Source of the DNA: Prevotellaceae bacterium
GTDB lineage: Bacteria > Bacteroidota > Bacteroidia > Bacteroidales > UBA932
Reading direction: 5' to 3'
NCBI GenBank assembly: GCA_031259655.1
Contig: JAIRLF010000096.1
Coordinates: 1 to 5,860, forward strand
DNA: 5,860 nt
Shown here: positions 1 through 5,860 of the stretch, one piece after another
How the letters are laid out: each line of letters begins with the position of its first letter
Position numbering within the stretch: position 1 is the stretch's first letter
The notes under the pieces: model-generated
What the model was told of the DNA's origin: nothing
Seen by the model: the letters and a program-made list of their open reading frames with translations, nothing else
The model's database searches: none
Position numbers and translations under genes: made by a program

Positions 1-149
1 CCGAAGGCAATCTTCGCGCCGAAGACCGTTATAACGGTAATATTCCGATAATCTGGAGAAAACAATATATCACAGGAGTTTTCAACGAAAGCGGTAAGGA
101 TTTTCCGGAAGACATATACAGTTTTCTGAATCTTTTTATACGTAATTAG
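1..149 (+). CDS. 3' end of an unrecognised gene (C-terminal 48 residues)
   Basis: A single open frame (codons from position 3) enters from the left edge and ends at TAG 147-149. The other two + frames stop at 32-34 and 49-51, and all three - frames contain stops here, so this is the only frame open throughout. The visible tail begins EGNLRAEDRYNGNIP and ends with FLNLFIRN. It is mixed charged and aromatic, soluble in character, with no transmembrane segment, no cysteine cluster and no low-complexity region. It ends in a short hydrophobic, probably helical stretch (IYSFLNLFI). I do not recognise the family and assign no function. The next gene lies about 300 nt downstream behind its own promoter, so there is no sign of co-transcription. 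I see no GC-rich hairpin with a T-run after the stop. Confidence 0.72.
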   Translation, partial: EGNLRAEDRYNGNIPIIWRKQYITGVFNESGKDFPEDIYSFLNLFIRN

Positions 150-152
150 GAT

Positions 153-188
153 CAGAATTTACAGAATTTTAGAATTGAACAGAATGGT
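153..188. repeat. Short degenerate AGAAT-type repeats after the upstream gene
   Basis: The pentamer AGAAT occurs at 154, 163, 171 and 181, spaced 9, 8 and 10 nt, giving approximate units CAGAATTTA, CAGAATTTT, AGAATTGAA and CAGAATGGT. The run begins 4 nt after the stop of the upstream gene and ends where the 64-nt array begins. It is very A/T-rich and has no coding potential. I see no clear function. It may be simple-sequence drift or the remains of an older repeat. Confidence 0.45.
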
Positions 189-189
189 T

Positions 190-421
190 GCATCAGCCAC
201 TCTTAGTTCTTAACTTTTAGTTTTTAACTCTTAAAGGCGAGGCGAAACAGCCTGCGTCAGCCACTCTTAGTTCTTAACTTTTAGTTCTTAACTCTTAAGG
301 GTGTGGCGAAACAGCCTGCGTCAGCCACTCTTAGTTCTTAATTTTTAGTTTTTAACTCTTAAGGGCGAGGCGAAACAGCCTGCGTCAGCCACTCTTAGTT
401 CTTAACTTTTAGTTCTTAACT
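190..421. repeat. Tandem array of 64-nt units (about 3.6 copies)
   Basis: Units start at 190, 254, 318 and 382, exactly 64 nt apart. The first three are full length and the fourth matches for about 40 nt before diverging near 421. By hand count the full units differ by only 3-5 substitutions pairwise, with no indels. Each unit has a GC-richer part (GCGTCAGCCACTC at the start, GGCGAAACAGCC at the end) and a T-rich middle. The middle holds a nested 14-nt duplication: TAGTTCTTAACT occurs twice, for example at 268-279 and 282-293. Small dyads lie inside the unit: GGC-gaaaca-GCC, and CTTAA-ctc-TTAAG in unit 2. Units lack a conserved open frame, and there are no spacers of the CRISPR kind because the entire 64 nt repeats. 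The array fills the space between the upstream gene and the mqnC promoter. Confidence 0.93.
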
Positions 422-431
422 TTAATTGTTT

Positions 432-439
432 TATCTTTG
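432..439 (+). promoter_or_regulatory. Bacteroidota-type -7 element for mqnC (TATCTTTG)
   Basis: TATCTTTG is a full match to the Bacteroidota primary-sigma -7 consensus TAnnTTTG. A TTG-type -33 element is not obvious: the expected region, roughly 405-415, falls in the truncated fourth unit of the tandem array and reads as T-rich sequence (CTTTTAGTTC). With the usual spacing, transcription would begin near 443-446, at the ATG of 444 or a few bases before the ATG of 450. Confidence 0.65.
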
Positions 440-443
440 CATT

Positions 444-1556
444 ATGATAATGACAGATTTGGAAAAATTATCGGCAAGAGCTTTAGCGCAGGAACATCTT
501 AGTTGTGATGAACTTGTATTGATGTACGAGAAGATGCCATTGCCTTATTTGATGTATATCGCCGACACTATCAGGCGACAAAAACATAATGATGACAGAA
601 TCAGTTGGCAAATCGACAGGAATGTGAATATCACTAATGTCTGTATTGCGGGATGCAGTTTCTGCAACTTTTCGTGCCGGTTGCGAGAATCGGACAAAAG
701 TTATACTACCACAATAGACGCTTATTCGGAAAAGATTGAAGAACTGTTTCGTAAAGGAGGAAATCAACTCTTATTGCAGGGAGGATTACATCCGGAATAT
801 GGTCTGGACTTTTATTGTTCGCTGTTTAAAGAGTTAAAATCCAAATATCCTGCATTGAAACTTCATGCCTTAGGACCTCCTGAAATTGCTCATATTGCGC
901 GATTGGAGAAAAAAAGTTACCGCTATGTTTTGGTCGAATTAGTTAAAGCGGGTTTGGACAGTTTGCCGGGAGCGGGAGCCGAAATATTATGCGACAGAGT
1001 TAGAAAAAAACTGTCGCCGGGCAAACCCGATGTCAAAGCATGGTTAGACGTAATGCACGAGGCGCATGTGTTGAACCTTCCGACTTCGGCGACTATGATG
1101 TTCGGGCATATCGAAACTGTCGCTGAAAGGATAGAACATCTCCTGAAGATAAGAGATTTACACGATAGACGTCCGGCTGGGACTTACGGATTCCTTGCGT
1201 TTATTTGTTGGCCCGTGCAATCGATGGGAACGAGGATGGCAAAAGAGTATCTTATACATCCTGTTTCATCGTCCGAATATGTCAGGATGATAGCTATTAG
1301 CCGGATAGCACTGGTCAACATCGACAATATACAAGCCTCGTGGCTGACTGTTGGCAAGGATACTGCACAGATATGTCTGCACTCGGGAGCAAACGATTTC
1401 GGTTCGATTATGATAGAGGAAAATGTAGTTTCGTCGGCGGGCGCCTCCAATAGATTCGACGCCACAGGAATACAGACAGCAATACGTGAAGCGGGATTCG
1501 AACCTTGGCAAAGAAATCAAAAATACGAACAAGTATCGGATGCAATTCGAGAATAG
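444..1556 (+). CDS. mqnC: Cyclic dehypoxanthinyl futalosine synthase (radical SAM, menaquinone biosynthesis)
   Basis: MqnC is a cytoplasmic [4Fe-4S]/SAM radical enzyme that cyclises dehypoxanthine futalosine into its spiro cyclic form in the futalosine pathway to menaquinone. Numbered from ATG 444 (370 aa, normal for the family), the cluster ligands are C67, C71 and C74 in the CX3CX2C pattern (VCIAGCSFCNF). They are preceded by the family stretch ISWQIDRNVNITN. Further family blocks are LLLQGG (109-114), LHALGPPE (140-147), DSLPGAGAEI (172-181), TSATMMFGH (214-222), NIQASWLTVG (295-304) and ANDFGSIMIEENVV (316-329). The last separates it from plain radical SAM proteins; MqnE and CofH are the nearest alternatives. 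The frame extends up to a TTG at 426, but that would overlap the -7 element, so ATG 444 or ATG 450 is preferred. No other mqn gene is in the window. One oddity is FICWPVQ (from about residue 253), where relatives usually have Pro at the Cys position. Confidence 0.95.
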   Translation: MIMTDLEKLSARALAQEHLSCDELVLMYEKMPLPYLMYIADTIRRQKHNDDRISWQIDRNVNITNVCIAGCSFCNFSCRLRESDKSYTTTIDAYSEKIEELFRKGGNQLLLQGGLHPEYGLDFYCSLFKELKSKYPALKLHALGPPEIAHIARLEKKSYRYVLVELVKAGLDSLPGAGAEILCDRVRKKLSPGKPDVKAWLDVMHEAHVLNLPTSATMMFGHIETVAERIEHLLKIRDLHDRRPAGTYGFLAFICWPVQSMGTRMAKEYLIHPVSSSEYVRMIAISRIALVNIDNIQASWLTVGKDTAQICLHSGANDFGSIMIEENVVSSAGASNRFDATGIQTAIREAGFEPWQRNQKYEQVSDAIRE

Positions 1557-1584
1557 TTATAGATGATGATGCGGCTGATTGTCC

Positions 1585-1599
1585 GTTTCGTACCGAAAC
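1585..1599 (+). other. Small perfect hairpin after mqnC
   Basis: GTTTCG-TAC-CGAAAC forms a perfect 6-bp stem with a 3-nt loop, starting 29 nt after the mqnC stop. No T-run follows, so it is not a classical intrinsic terminator. It could act as a 3'-end stabiliser, or be chance. No better terminator for mqnC is visible before 1793. Confidence 0.35.
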
Positions 1600-1652
1600 C
1601 CAAAGCAGAAAGACGCTAAATATAGTCTGTTAATACGTTGCTTACGAAAAGC

Positions 1653-1720
1653 GTCATTGCGAACGAAGTGAAGCAATCCGGAAAACACGAAACTAACTCT
1701 GGATTGCTTCGGGCTATGAC
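1653..1720. repeat. Imperfect inverted repeat resembling the GTCATTGCGA...GAAGCAATCC interspersed element
   Basis: Outer arms GTCAT (1653-1657) and ATGAC (1716-1720) and inner arms GAAGCAATCC (1670-1679) and GGATTGCTTC (1701-1710) are perfectly complementary and nested. The loop is 21 nt (1680-1700). The left side carries a 12-nt internal stretch (1658-1669) and the right only 5 nt (1711-1715), so the right half looks eroded or shortened. The left-half wording, GTCATTGCGAACGAAGTGAAGCAATCC, is close to a short palindromic element I recall as dispersed in many unrelated bacterial genomes; this is memory, not a search. It has no open frame, so at most it is a non-autonomous, REP/MITE-like element. 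It sits wholly between two genes transcribed in the same direction. Confidence 0.7.
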
Positions 1721-1764
1721 AGGAACGATAGCGCTCAAAAAATATCTGTTCATAAAAAATATGT

Positions 1765-1772
1765 TACCTTTG
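1765..1772 (+). promoter_or_regulatory. Bacteroidota-type -7 element for the glycogen synthase-phosphorylase gene (TACCTTTG)
   Basis: TACCTTTG matches TAnnTTTG and lies 22 nt before the start codon, predicting a transcript start near 1776-1779 and a leader of about 15-18 nt. No convincing TTG -33 element is seen; CTGTT at 1746-1750 is the nearest. The upstream DNA has two A-tract copies, AAAAAATAT at 1737-1745 and 1754-1762, 17 nt apart, which could help as an UP-like or bent element. This promoter implies that the gene is transcribed separately from mqnC. Confidence 0.62.
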
Positions 1773-1793
1773 CAAAAATTTAATGACTAAATT

Positions 1794-4700
1794 ATGCAGG
1801 AAGAAAAATTACGGAGACCCGATTTTTTGTTTGAAGTAAGTTGGGAAGTTTGTAATAAAATAGGTGGAATACACACAGTTTTGACATCGAAGATGTATTC
1901 CTTAGAAGAAAATTTGCGAAACTCGCATGTGTTTATCGGTCCCGATTTGATAAAAGAAAACGAAGTAAATCTCGAATTTATCGAGGATACCCAGATATTC
2001 AAATCGTGGAAGAATCACCTTGCCGACGAAGGTTTGATTATCCGGACAGGACGGTGGAATATCGAAGGTAAACCAATTGTTTTTCTTGTTGATTACACCC
2101 GTTTTTTCTCGGAAAAGGACAGGATATTCAGCGAGTTTTGGGAAGATTACCGTTTAGATTCGTTGCCGGGACGGTGGGATTATATCGAAGCCAACCTGTT
2201 TGGATACGCTGCCGGCAGGGTTATCCAGAGTTTTGTAAACTATCATAAAGCCTTTACAAAAAGTCCGCTTGCCCATTTTCACGAGTGGATGTCGGGTGCG
2301 GGACTGCTGTATTTGCGAAAATACAATCCGCATATTGCCTGCGTGTTTACCACGCATGCTACGATTGTCGGCAGGTGTATCGCAGGAAACGATATGCCGC
2401 TGTACGAAAACATAGCGAATTACAATCCCGACAATATCAGCCACAACTTTAACGTCAGGGCGAGATATTCGCTGGAAAAAAATTCCGCTTTGGCGTCCGA
2501 CTGTTTCACAACAGTGAGCGACATCACAGCGAAAGAATGTGAACACTTTCTCGGACGAACGCCCGATGTTATCACTCCCAACGGGTTCAGAATCACGCGC
2601 GAAGTGAACTCCAGCAAAGAAGGGCGAGCTGTGATGACCAAGGTCGCCGAAGCGCTTTTGCAAGTGAAATTATCGGAAAACGCCCTCTTTGTCGGAACAA
2701 GCGGGCGTTATGAGTATAAAAACAAAGGCATAGATTTGTTTATCAAATCGCTGGGCGATATCAACAGAGCCGGAAGCAGCAGAGAAATCGTGGTATTTAT
2801 CTTTGTTCCTGCCGGTTCGCAAGGACCGTCGCGAGAGTTGCTACACAATATTCAACATCCCGATAATCCCGTTCCTGTAACAAACAGATTCTTGACACAC
2901 AATCTTGACGACCATTATCATGACCGGATTTTGCAATCGATTTCGGAAAACGGCATCAGCAATTCCGAAAAAGATTCGGTAAAAGCGATTTTCGTGCCTT
3001 CGTACATGAACGGTAAAGACGGAGTTTTCAATCTTCACTACTATGATTTATTGACAGATATGGATTTGACGGTCTTTCCTTCGTACTACGAGCCATGGGG
3101 ATATACTCCTCTGGAAAGTCTCGCGTACGAAACGCCGACCATTACCACGACTTTGGCGGGATTCGGTATTTGGGTTAAAAACGAATTCGAAAATCATCCC
3201 TCAGTCAGGATTATCGAACGGACAGACAGCAATATACCTGAGGTTGTTGCGAGTCTGTCGGAAATCATTCTTGAACAATGTACGATGTCAGACGTTAGAA
3301 TTGAAGAATTGAAGCAAAACACAAAAGAAGTTGCAAATAAAGCGTCATGGGACAATTTTATAAAATATTACAACACTGCGTATTCCATTGCCTTGGGGAA
3401 GGCGGAGGAACGCTATTCCGGTCATAAAATAACAGAAAAAATGGAAGAAACACAACCGTATATAGTAAGCATACCGCGCGATAGCGCAAACTGGCACAGT
3501 ATGATAGTGCATCGTACTATTCCCGAACGGTTGCGTCCGCTCGACGAACTGTCGCGAAACATTTGGTGGTCGTGGAATCAGGAAGCCGTCAATCTTTTTA
3601 AGTCTGTCAACGAATCTCACTGGAAAAAGTCGGAATATAACCCGATTATGATGCTCGATATGGTTTCGTATCAGGAATTTAAAGACTTGGAAAACAACGA
3701 GGAATTTGTTCACAAACTCAACCATGTGTACAAATTGTTTGTGCAGTATATGTCTAATAAAGAGGATATCCGGAAGAAAACCAAGATAGCGTATTTCAGC
3801 ATGGAATATGGGCTGCATTCTTCGTTGAAAATCTACTCCGGCGGACTTGGAATACTTGCGGGCGATTATCTGAAAGAAGCAAGCGATAAGGAAGTTAACC
3901 TTGTTGGCGTAGGTTTGTTGTACAAATATGGATATTTCAAACAAAAACTTTCGTCTGCCGGCGACCAGGTGTCGGAATATGAGGCGCAAAGTTTCGATAA
4001 AATCCCTATTTCGCCTGTCAGGGATGAGGAAGGCAACTGGATTTCGGTGGAGATTGCGTTTCCCGGACGCATGTTACACGCAAGAGTGTGGCGGGTAGAT
4101 ATCGGCAGAACGGAATTGTACCTGTTAGATACCGATATCGAGAACAATATCGAAGAAGACCGCGCTATCACGCATCACCTTTACGGCGGCGACTGGGAAA
4201 ACCGTCTGAAACAGGAAATATTACTCGGCATAGGCGGAATCCGCGCCCTGAAAAAGCTTGGCATCAAAGCGGATGTATATCATTGCAACGAAGGTCATGC
4301 CGCTATGATTGGCTTCGAACGTATACATCATCTCATGCAAAAGTACAATCTGAAGTTCTTCGAAGCGCGCGAAGTTGTACGCGCATCTTCGCTGTTCACA
4401 ACGCATACGCCTGTTCCTGCCGGTCACGATTCGTTCGACGAAAGTCTGTTGCGGAAATATATTTCCCATTATCCCGAACGGTTCCATGTGTCGTGGGAAC
4501 GCATAATCGGTCTTGGAAGAATGAATCCTGTTGATGGTAACGAAAAATTTTCGATGAGTTGCCTTGCCGTGAATCTGTCGCAGGAAGTCAACGGTGTCAG
4601 CCGGTTACACGGAAAAGTAACACGCGACATGCTCGAGAAAATGTTCCCCGGATATCTTCCCGAAGAACTGTTCATCGGTTATGTTACCAACGGCGTACAT

Positions 4701-5860
4701 TATCCCACGTGGACAGCGCCGATATGGAAGGATTTGTATAATAAAACTTTCGGTCCCGATTTCGCTAAACATCACTACGATAAATCGTGTTTCAGGAATA
4801 TTCAGGATGTGCATAACGAAATTATTTGGAATATCAGGAATAAACTCAGAAACAAACTGATAACTCATATCAAGAATTGGATTTCGAACCAAAACGACCT
4901 CAATTATTATTCGCCTCGCGAAATTGTGGAGATAAAGGAGACGTTAGACTCCGCGAAACTGACTATCGGTTTTGCCCGTAGATTTGCTACGTACAAAAGG
5001 GCGCATCTTCTGTTTTCGAACTTGGAGCAACTGAACGACATCGTGAACCATCCCGTGCGTCCGGTGCAGTTTATTTTTGCAGGAAAAGCGCATCCCGCCG
5101 ATAAAGCCGGTCAGGATTTGATTAAGAAAATCGTCGAAATATCGAAATATCCGCAATTTCTCGGAAAAATTCTATTCCTCGAAAACTACGATATGGAACT
5201 CGCAGCAAAAATGGTGCGCGGCGTTGATATTTGGCTCAATACGCCGACACGCCCTCTGGAAGCCTCGGGTACAAGCGGCGAAAAGGCTGTGATGAACGGC
5301 GTTCTGCATTTCAGCGTGCTCGACGGATGGTGGGTCGAAGGATATCGCGATGATGCAGGATGGGCTTTACCGATTAATTCGGTCTATGCAAACAACGATT
5401 TCCAAAACGAATTAGACGCCGAAACAATTTACAGTATCATCGAAAACGAAATCACAACTCTGTATTACGAACGAAATTCGAGCGGTATCCCCGTGCAATG
5501 GATTTCGCGGATAAAAAATTCAATCGAAAAGGTCGCCTCAAATTTCACTACCAATCGCATGATGAACGATTATGAGGAAAAATATTACAATAAGTTACAT
5601 AAACGCTCCAAGGAACTCATCGTCGACGATTTTAAACTCGCCCGCGAAATTACCGACTGGAAATATAAGGTGCTGAAAGAGTGGGAAAGCGTCGATGTCG
5701 TATCCGTCAAACGTCCCGACATGGAAAAAGAACCGATTTTGCTGGGAAAAGAATACGAAGTTGAGGTTATGCTCGCTACAGGCCTCCTCAATCCCGAAGA
5801 TATAGGCGTCGAAATTCTGCTCGCCAAACAGTCGGGAGATACTAAAACAATAGTCATGCA
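1794..5860 (+). CDS. Glycogen synthase (GT3) - alpha-glucan phosphorylase (GT35) fusion, 3' end beyond the window
   Basis: One unbroken frame gives 1355 codons with no stop before the edge. ATG 1794 is fixed by an in-frame TAA at 1788-1790. Residues about 10-535 are a GT3 synthase, which adds glucose from an NDP-glucose to glycogen: FEVSWEVCNKIGG (13-25), HFHEWM (161-166), THATIVGR (187-194), GRYEYKNKG (304-312) and PSYYEPWGYTPLE (429-441) with the E433/E441 pair. The Arg-rich helix used for glucose-6-phosphate control in eukaryotic GT3 is not seen. Residues about 577-660 are DUF3417 (NIWWSWN, 589-595). GT35 phosphorylase follows, releasing glucose-1-phosphate: YSGGLG (681-686), NEGH (832-835), THTPVPAGHD (870-879), TNGVH (965-969), RFATYKR (1063-1069) and EASGTSGEK (1156-1164) with PLP lysine K1164. 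From about 1305 a beta-rich C-terminal domain begins. No signal peptide is seen, so it is cytosolic. From family memory roughly 50-80 residues are missing. Both active sites look intact. Confidence 0.95.
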   Translation, partial: MQEEKLRRPDFLFEVSWEVCNKIGGIHTVLTSKMYSLEENLRNSHVFIGPDLIKENEVNLEFIEDTQIFKSWKNHLADEGLIIRTGRWNIEGKPIVFLVDYTRFFSEKDRIFSEFWEDYRLDSLPGRWDYIEANLFGYAAGRVIQSFVNYHKAFTKSPLAHFHEWMSGAGLLYLRKYNPHIACVFTTHATIVGRCIAGNDMPLYENIANYNPDNISHNFNVRARYSLEKNSALASDCFTTVSDITAKECEHFLGRTPDVITPNGFRITREVNSSKEGRAVMTKVAEALLQVKLSENALFVGTSGRYEYKNKGIDLFIKSLGDINRAGSSREIVVFIFVPAGSQGPSRELLHNIQHPDNPVPVTNRFLTHNLDDHYHDRILQSISENGISNSEKDSVKAIFVPSYMNGKDGVFNLHYYDLLTDMDLTVFPSYYEPWGYTPLESLAYETPTITTTLAGFGIWVKNEFENHPSVRIIERTDSNIPEVVASLSEIILEQCTMSDVRIEELKQNTKEVANKASWDNFIKYYNTAYSIALGKAEERYSGHKITEKMEETQPYIVSIPRDSANWHSMIVHRTIPERLRPLDELSRNIWWSWNQEAVNLFKSVNESHWKKSEYNPIMMLDMVSYQEFKDLENNEEFVHKLNHVYKLFVQYMSNKEDIRKKTKIAYFSMEYGLHSSLKIYSGGLGILAGDYLKEASDKEVNLVGVGLLYKYGYFKQKLSSAGDQVSEYEAQSFDKIPISPVRDEEGNWISVEIAFPGRMLHARVWRVDIGRTELYLLDTDIENNIEEDRAITHHLYGGDWENRLKQEILLGIGGIRALKKLGIKADVYHCNEGHAAMIGFERIHHLMQKYNLKFFEAREVVRASSLFTTHTPVPAGHDSFDESLLRKYISHYPERFHVSWERIIGLGRMNPVDGNEKFSMSCLAVNLSQEVNGVSRLHGKVTRDMLEKMFPGYLPEELFIGYVTNGVHYPTWTAPIWKDLYNKTFGPDFAKHHYDKSCFRNIQDVHNEIIWNIRNKLRNKLITHIKNWISNQNDLNYYSPREIVEIKETLDSAKLTIGFARRFATYKRAHLLFSNLEQLNDIVNHPVRPVQFIFAGKAHPADKAGQDLIKKIVEISKYPQFLGKILFLENYDMELAAKMVRGVDIWLNTPTRPLEASGTSGEKAVMNGVLHFSVLDGWWVEGYRDDAGWALPINSVYANNDFQNELDAETIYSIIENEITTLYYERNSSGIPVQWISRIKNSIEKVASNFTTNRMMNDYEEKYYNKLHKRSKELIVDDFKLAREITDWKYKVLKEWESVDVVSVKRPDMEKEPILLGKEYEVEVMLATGLLNPEDIGVEILLAKQSGDTKTIVM
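3399..3524 (+). other. Linker and fusion junction between synthase and phosphorylase modules
   Basis: Residues about 536-577 join the end of the GT3 fold (the helix ending AYSIAL) to DUF3417 (PERLRPLDELSRN). Met550 (ATG 3441-3443) sits in an A-rich context (ATAACAGAAAAA just before it) that looks like a Bacteroidota translation start. The residues after it, MEETQPYIVSIPR, would make a reasonable N-terminus for a free phosphorylase. This suggests that two adjacent genes fused here. Whether the ATG is still used is unknown. Confidence 0.4.

Noticed and set aside
190..421. CRISPR array
   Set aside because: The whole 64-nt period is repeated without unique spacers and no cas gene is nearby; it is an ordinary tandem repeat.
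150..443. tRNA or other structured RNA gene in the upstream gap
   Set aside because: There is no cloverleaf, no conserved T-loop sequence and no riboswitch core; the space is taken up by the two repeat tracts and the promoter.
483..767. A 94-codon - strand frame inside mqnC
   Set aside because: It is antisense to the CX3CX2C region of MqnC and is a shadow of that coding sequence.
1563..1619. A small ORF (MMMRLIVRFVPKPKAERR) just after mqnC
   Set aside because: It has only 18 codons, contains the GTTTCG hairpin, and lacks its own promoter or any supporting signal; chance is sufficient.
1612..1655. GACGCT/AGCGTC inverted repeat as a terminator or regulatory stem
   Set aside because: It has only 6-bp arms with a 32-nt A/T-rich loop, overlaps the edge of the palindromic element and has no T-run; this is too weak to call.
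2154..2663. A 169-codon open frame on the - strand
   Set aside because: It is antisense to the well-supported GT3 module, has no recognisable motif and shows no promoter or start context of its own.
3345..3989. A 214-codon open frame on the - strand
   Set aside because: It lies wholly inside the fusion gene, whose + frame carries clear GT3, DUF3417 and GT35 motifs. The - strand translation is low-complexity in feel (rich in F, I, R, H) and matches no family I know.
4088..4534. A 148-codon + strand frame within the phosphorylase region
   Set aside because: It is out of frame with the GT35 motifs (NEGH, THTPVPAGHD), which lie in the long frame. Its Arg/Ser-rich product is typical of an off-frame reading.

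Overview
The window looks like chromosomal DNA from a member of the Bacteroidota, most likely order Bacteroidales or a close relative. Four things point there: two promoters of the TAnnTTTG (-7) type, A/T-rich start regions without Shine-Dalgarno sequences, a eukaryotic-type (GT3) glycogen synthase of the Bacteroidota kind, and its fusion to an alpha-glucan phosphorylase. Everything that can be assigned is on the + strand.

Layout. Positions 1-149 hold the last 48 codons of a gene I do not recognise. Positions 150-443 are non-coding: a short run of degenerate AGAAT repeats (about 153-188), then a tandem array of 64-nt units (three full and one truncated, 190-421). The array runs directly into the promoter of the next gene. 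Positions 444-1556 encode MqnC, the radical SAM cyclic dehypoxanthinyl futalosine synthase of the futalosine route to menaquinone. Its start codon lies only about 5-10 nt from the -7 element, so the mRNA is probably leaderless or nearly so. Positions 1557-1793 are intergenic, with a small perfect hairpin, an interspersed-repeat-like imperfect palindrome (1653-1720) and a second TAnnTTTG promoter (1765-1772).

From 1794 to the window edge (5860) runs one uninterrupted frame of 1355 complete codons with no stop. It encodes a two-enzyme protein: an N-terminal GT3 glycogen synthase (about residues 10-535), a short linker, a DUF3417 segment, a GT35 PLP-dependent alpha-glucan phosphorylase (catalytic lysine K1164) and the start of a C-terminal beta-type domain. 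The protein is 3'-truncated only by the window edge and is the main content of the window.

How they fit together. MqnC serves respiratory quinone synthesis. The fusion protein joins glycogen elongation from NDP-glucose to phosphorolytic breakdown to glucose-1-phosphate. The genes share orientation, but the second has its own promoter and the pathways are unrelated, so I see no operon. I found no clearly undescribed system. The points most worth a second look are the synthase-phosphorylase fusion with a start-like junction at codon 550, the 64-nt array abutting the mqnC promoter, and the very short or absent mqnC leader.
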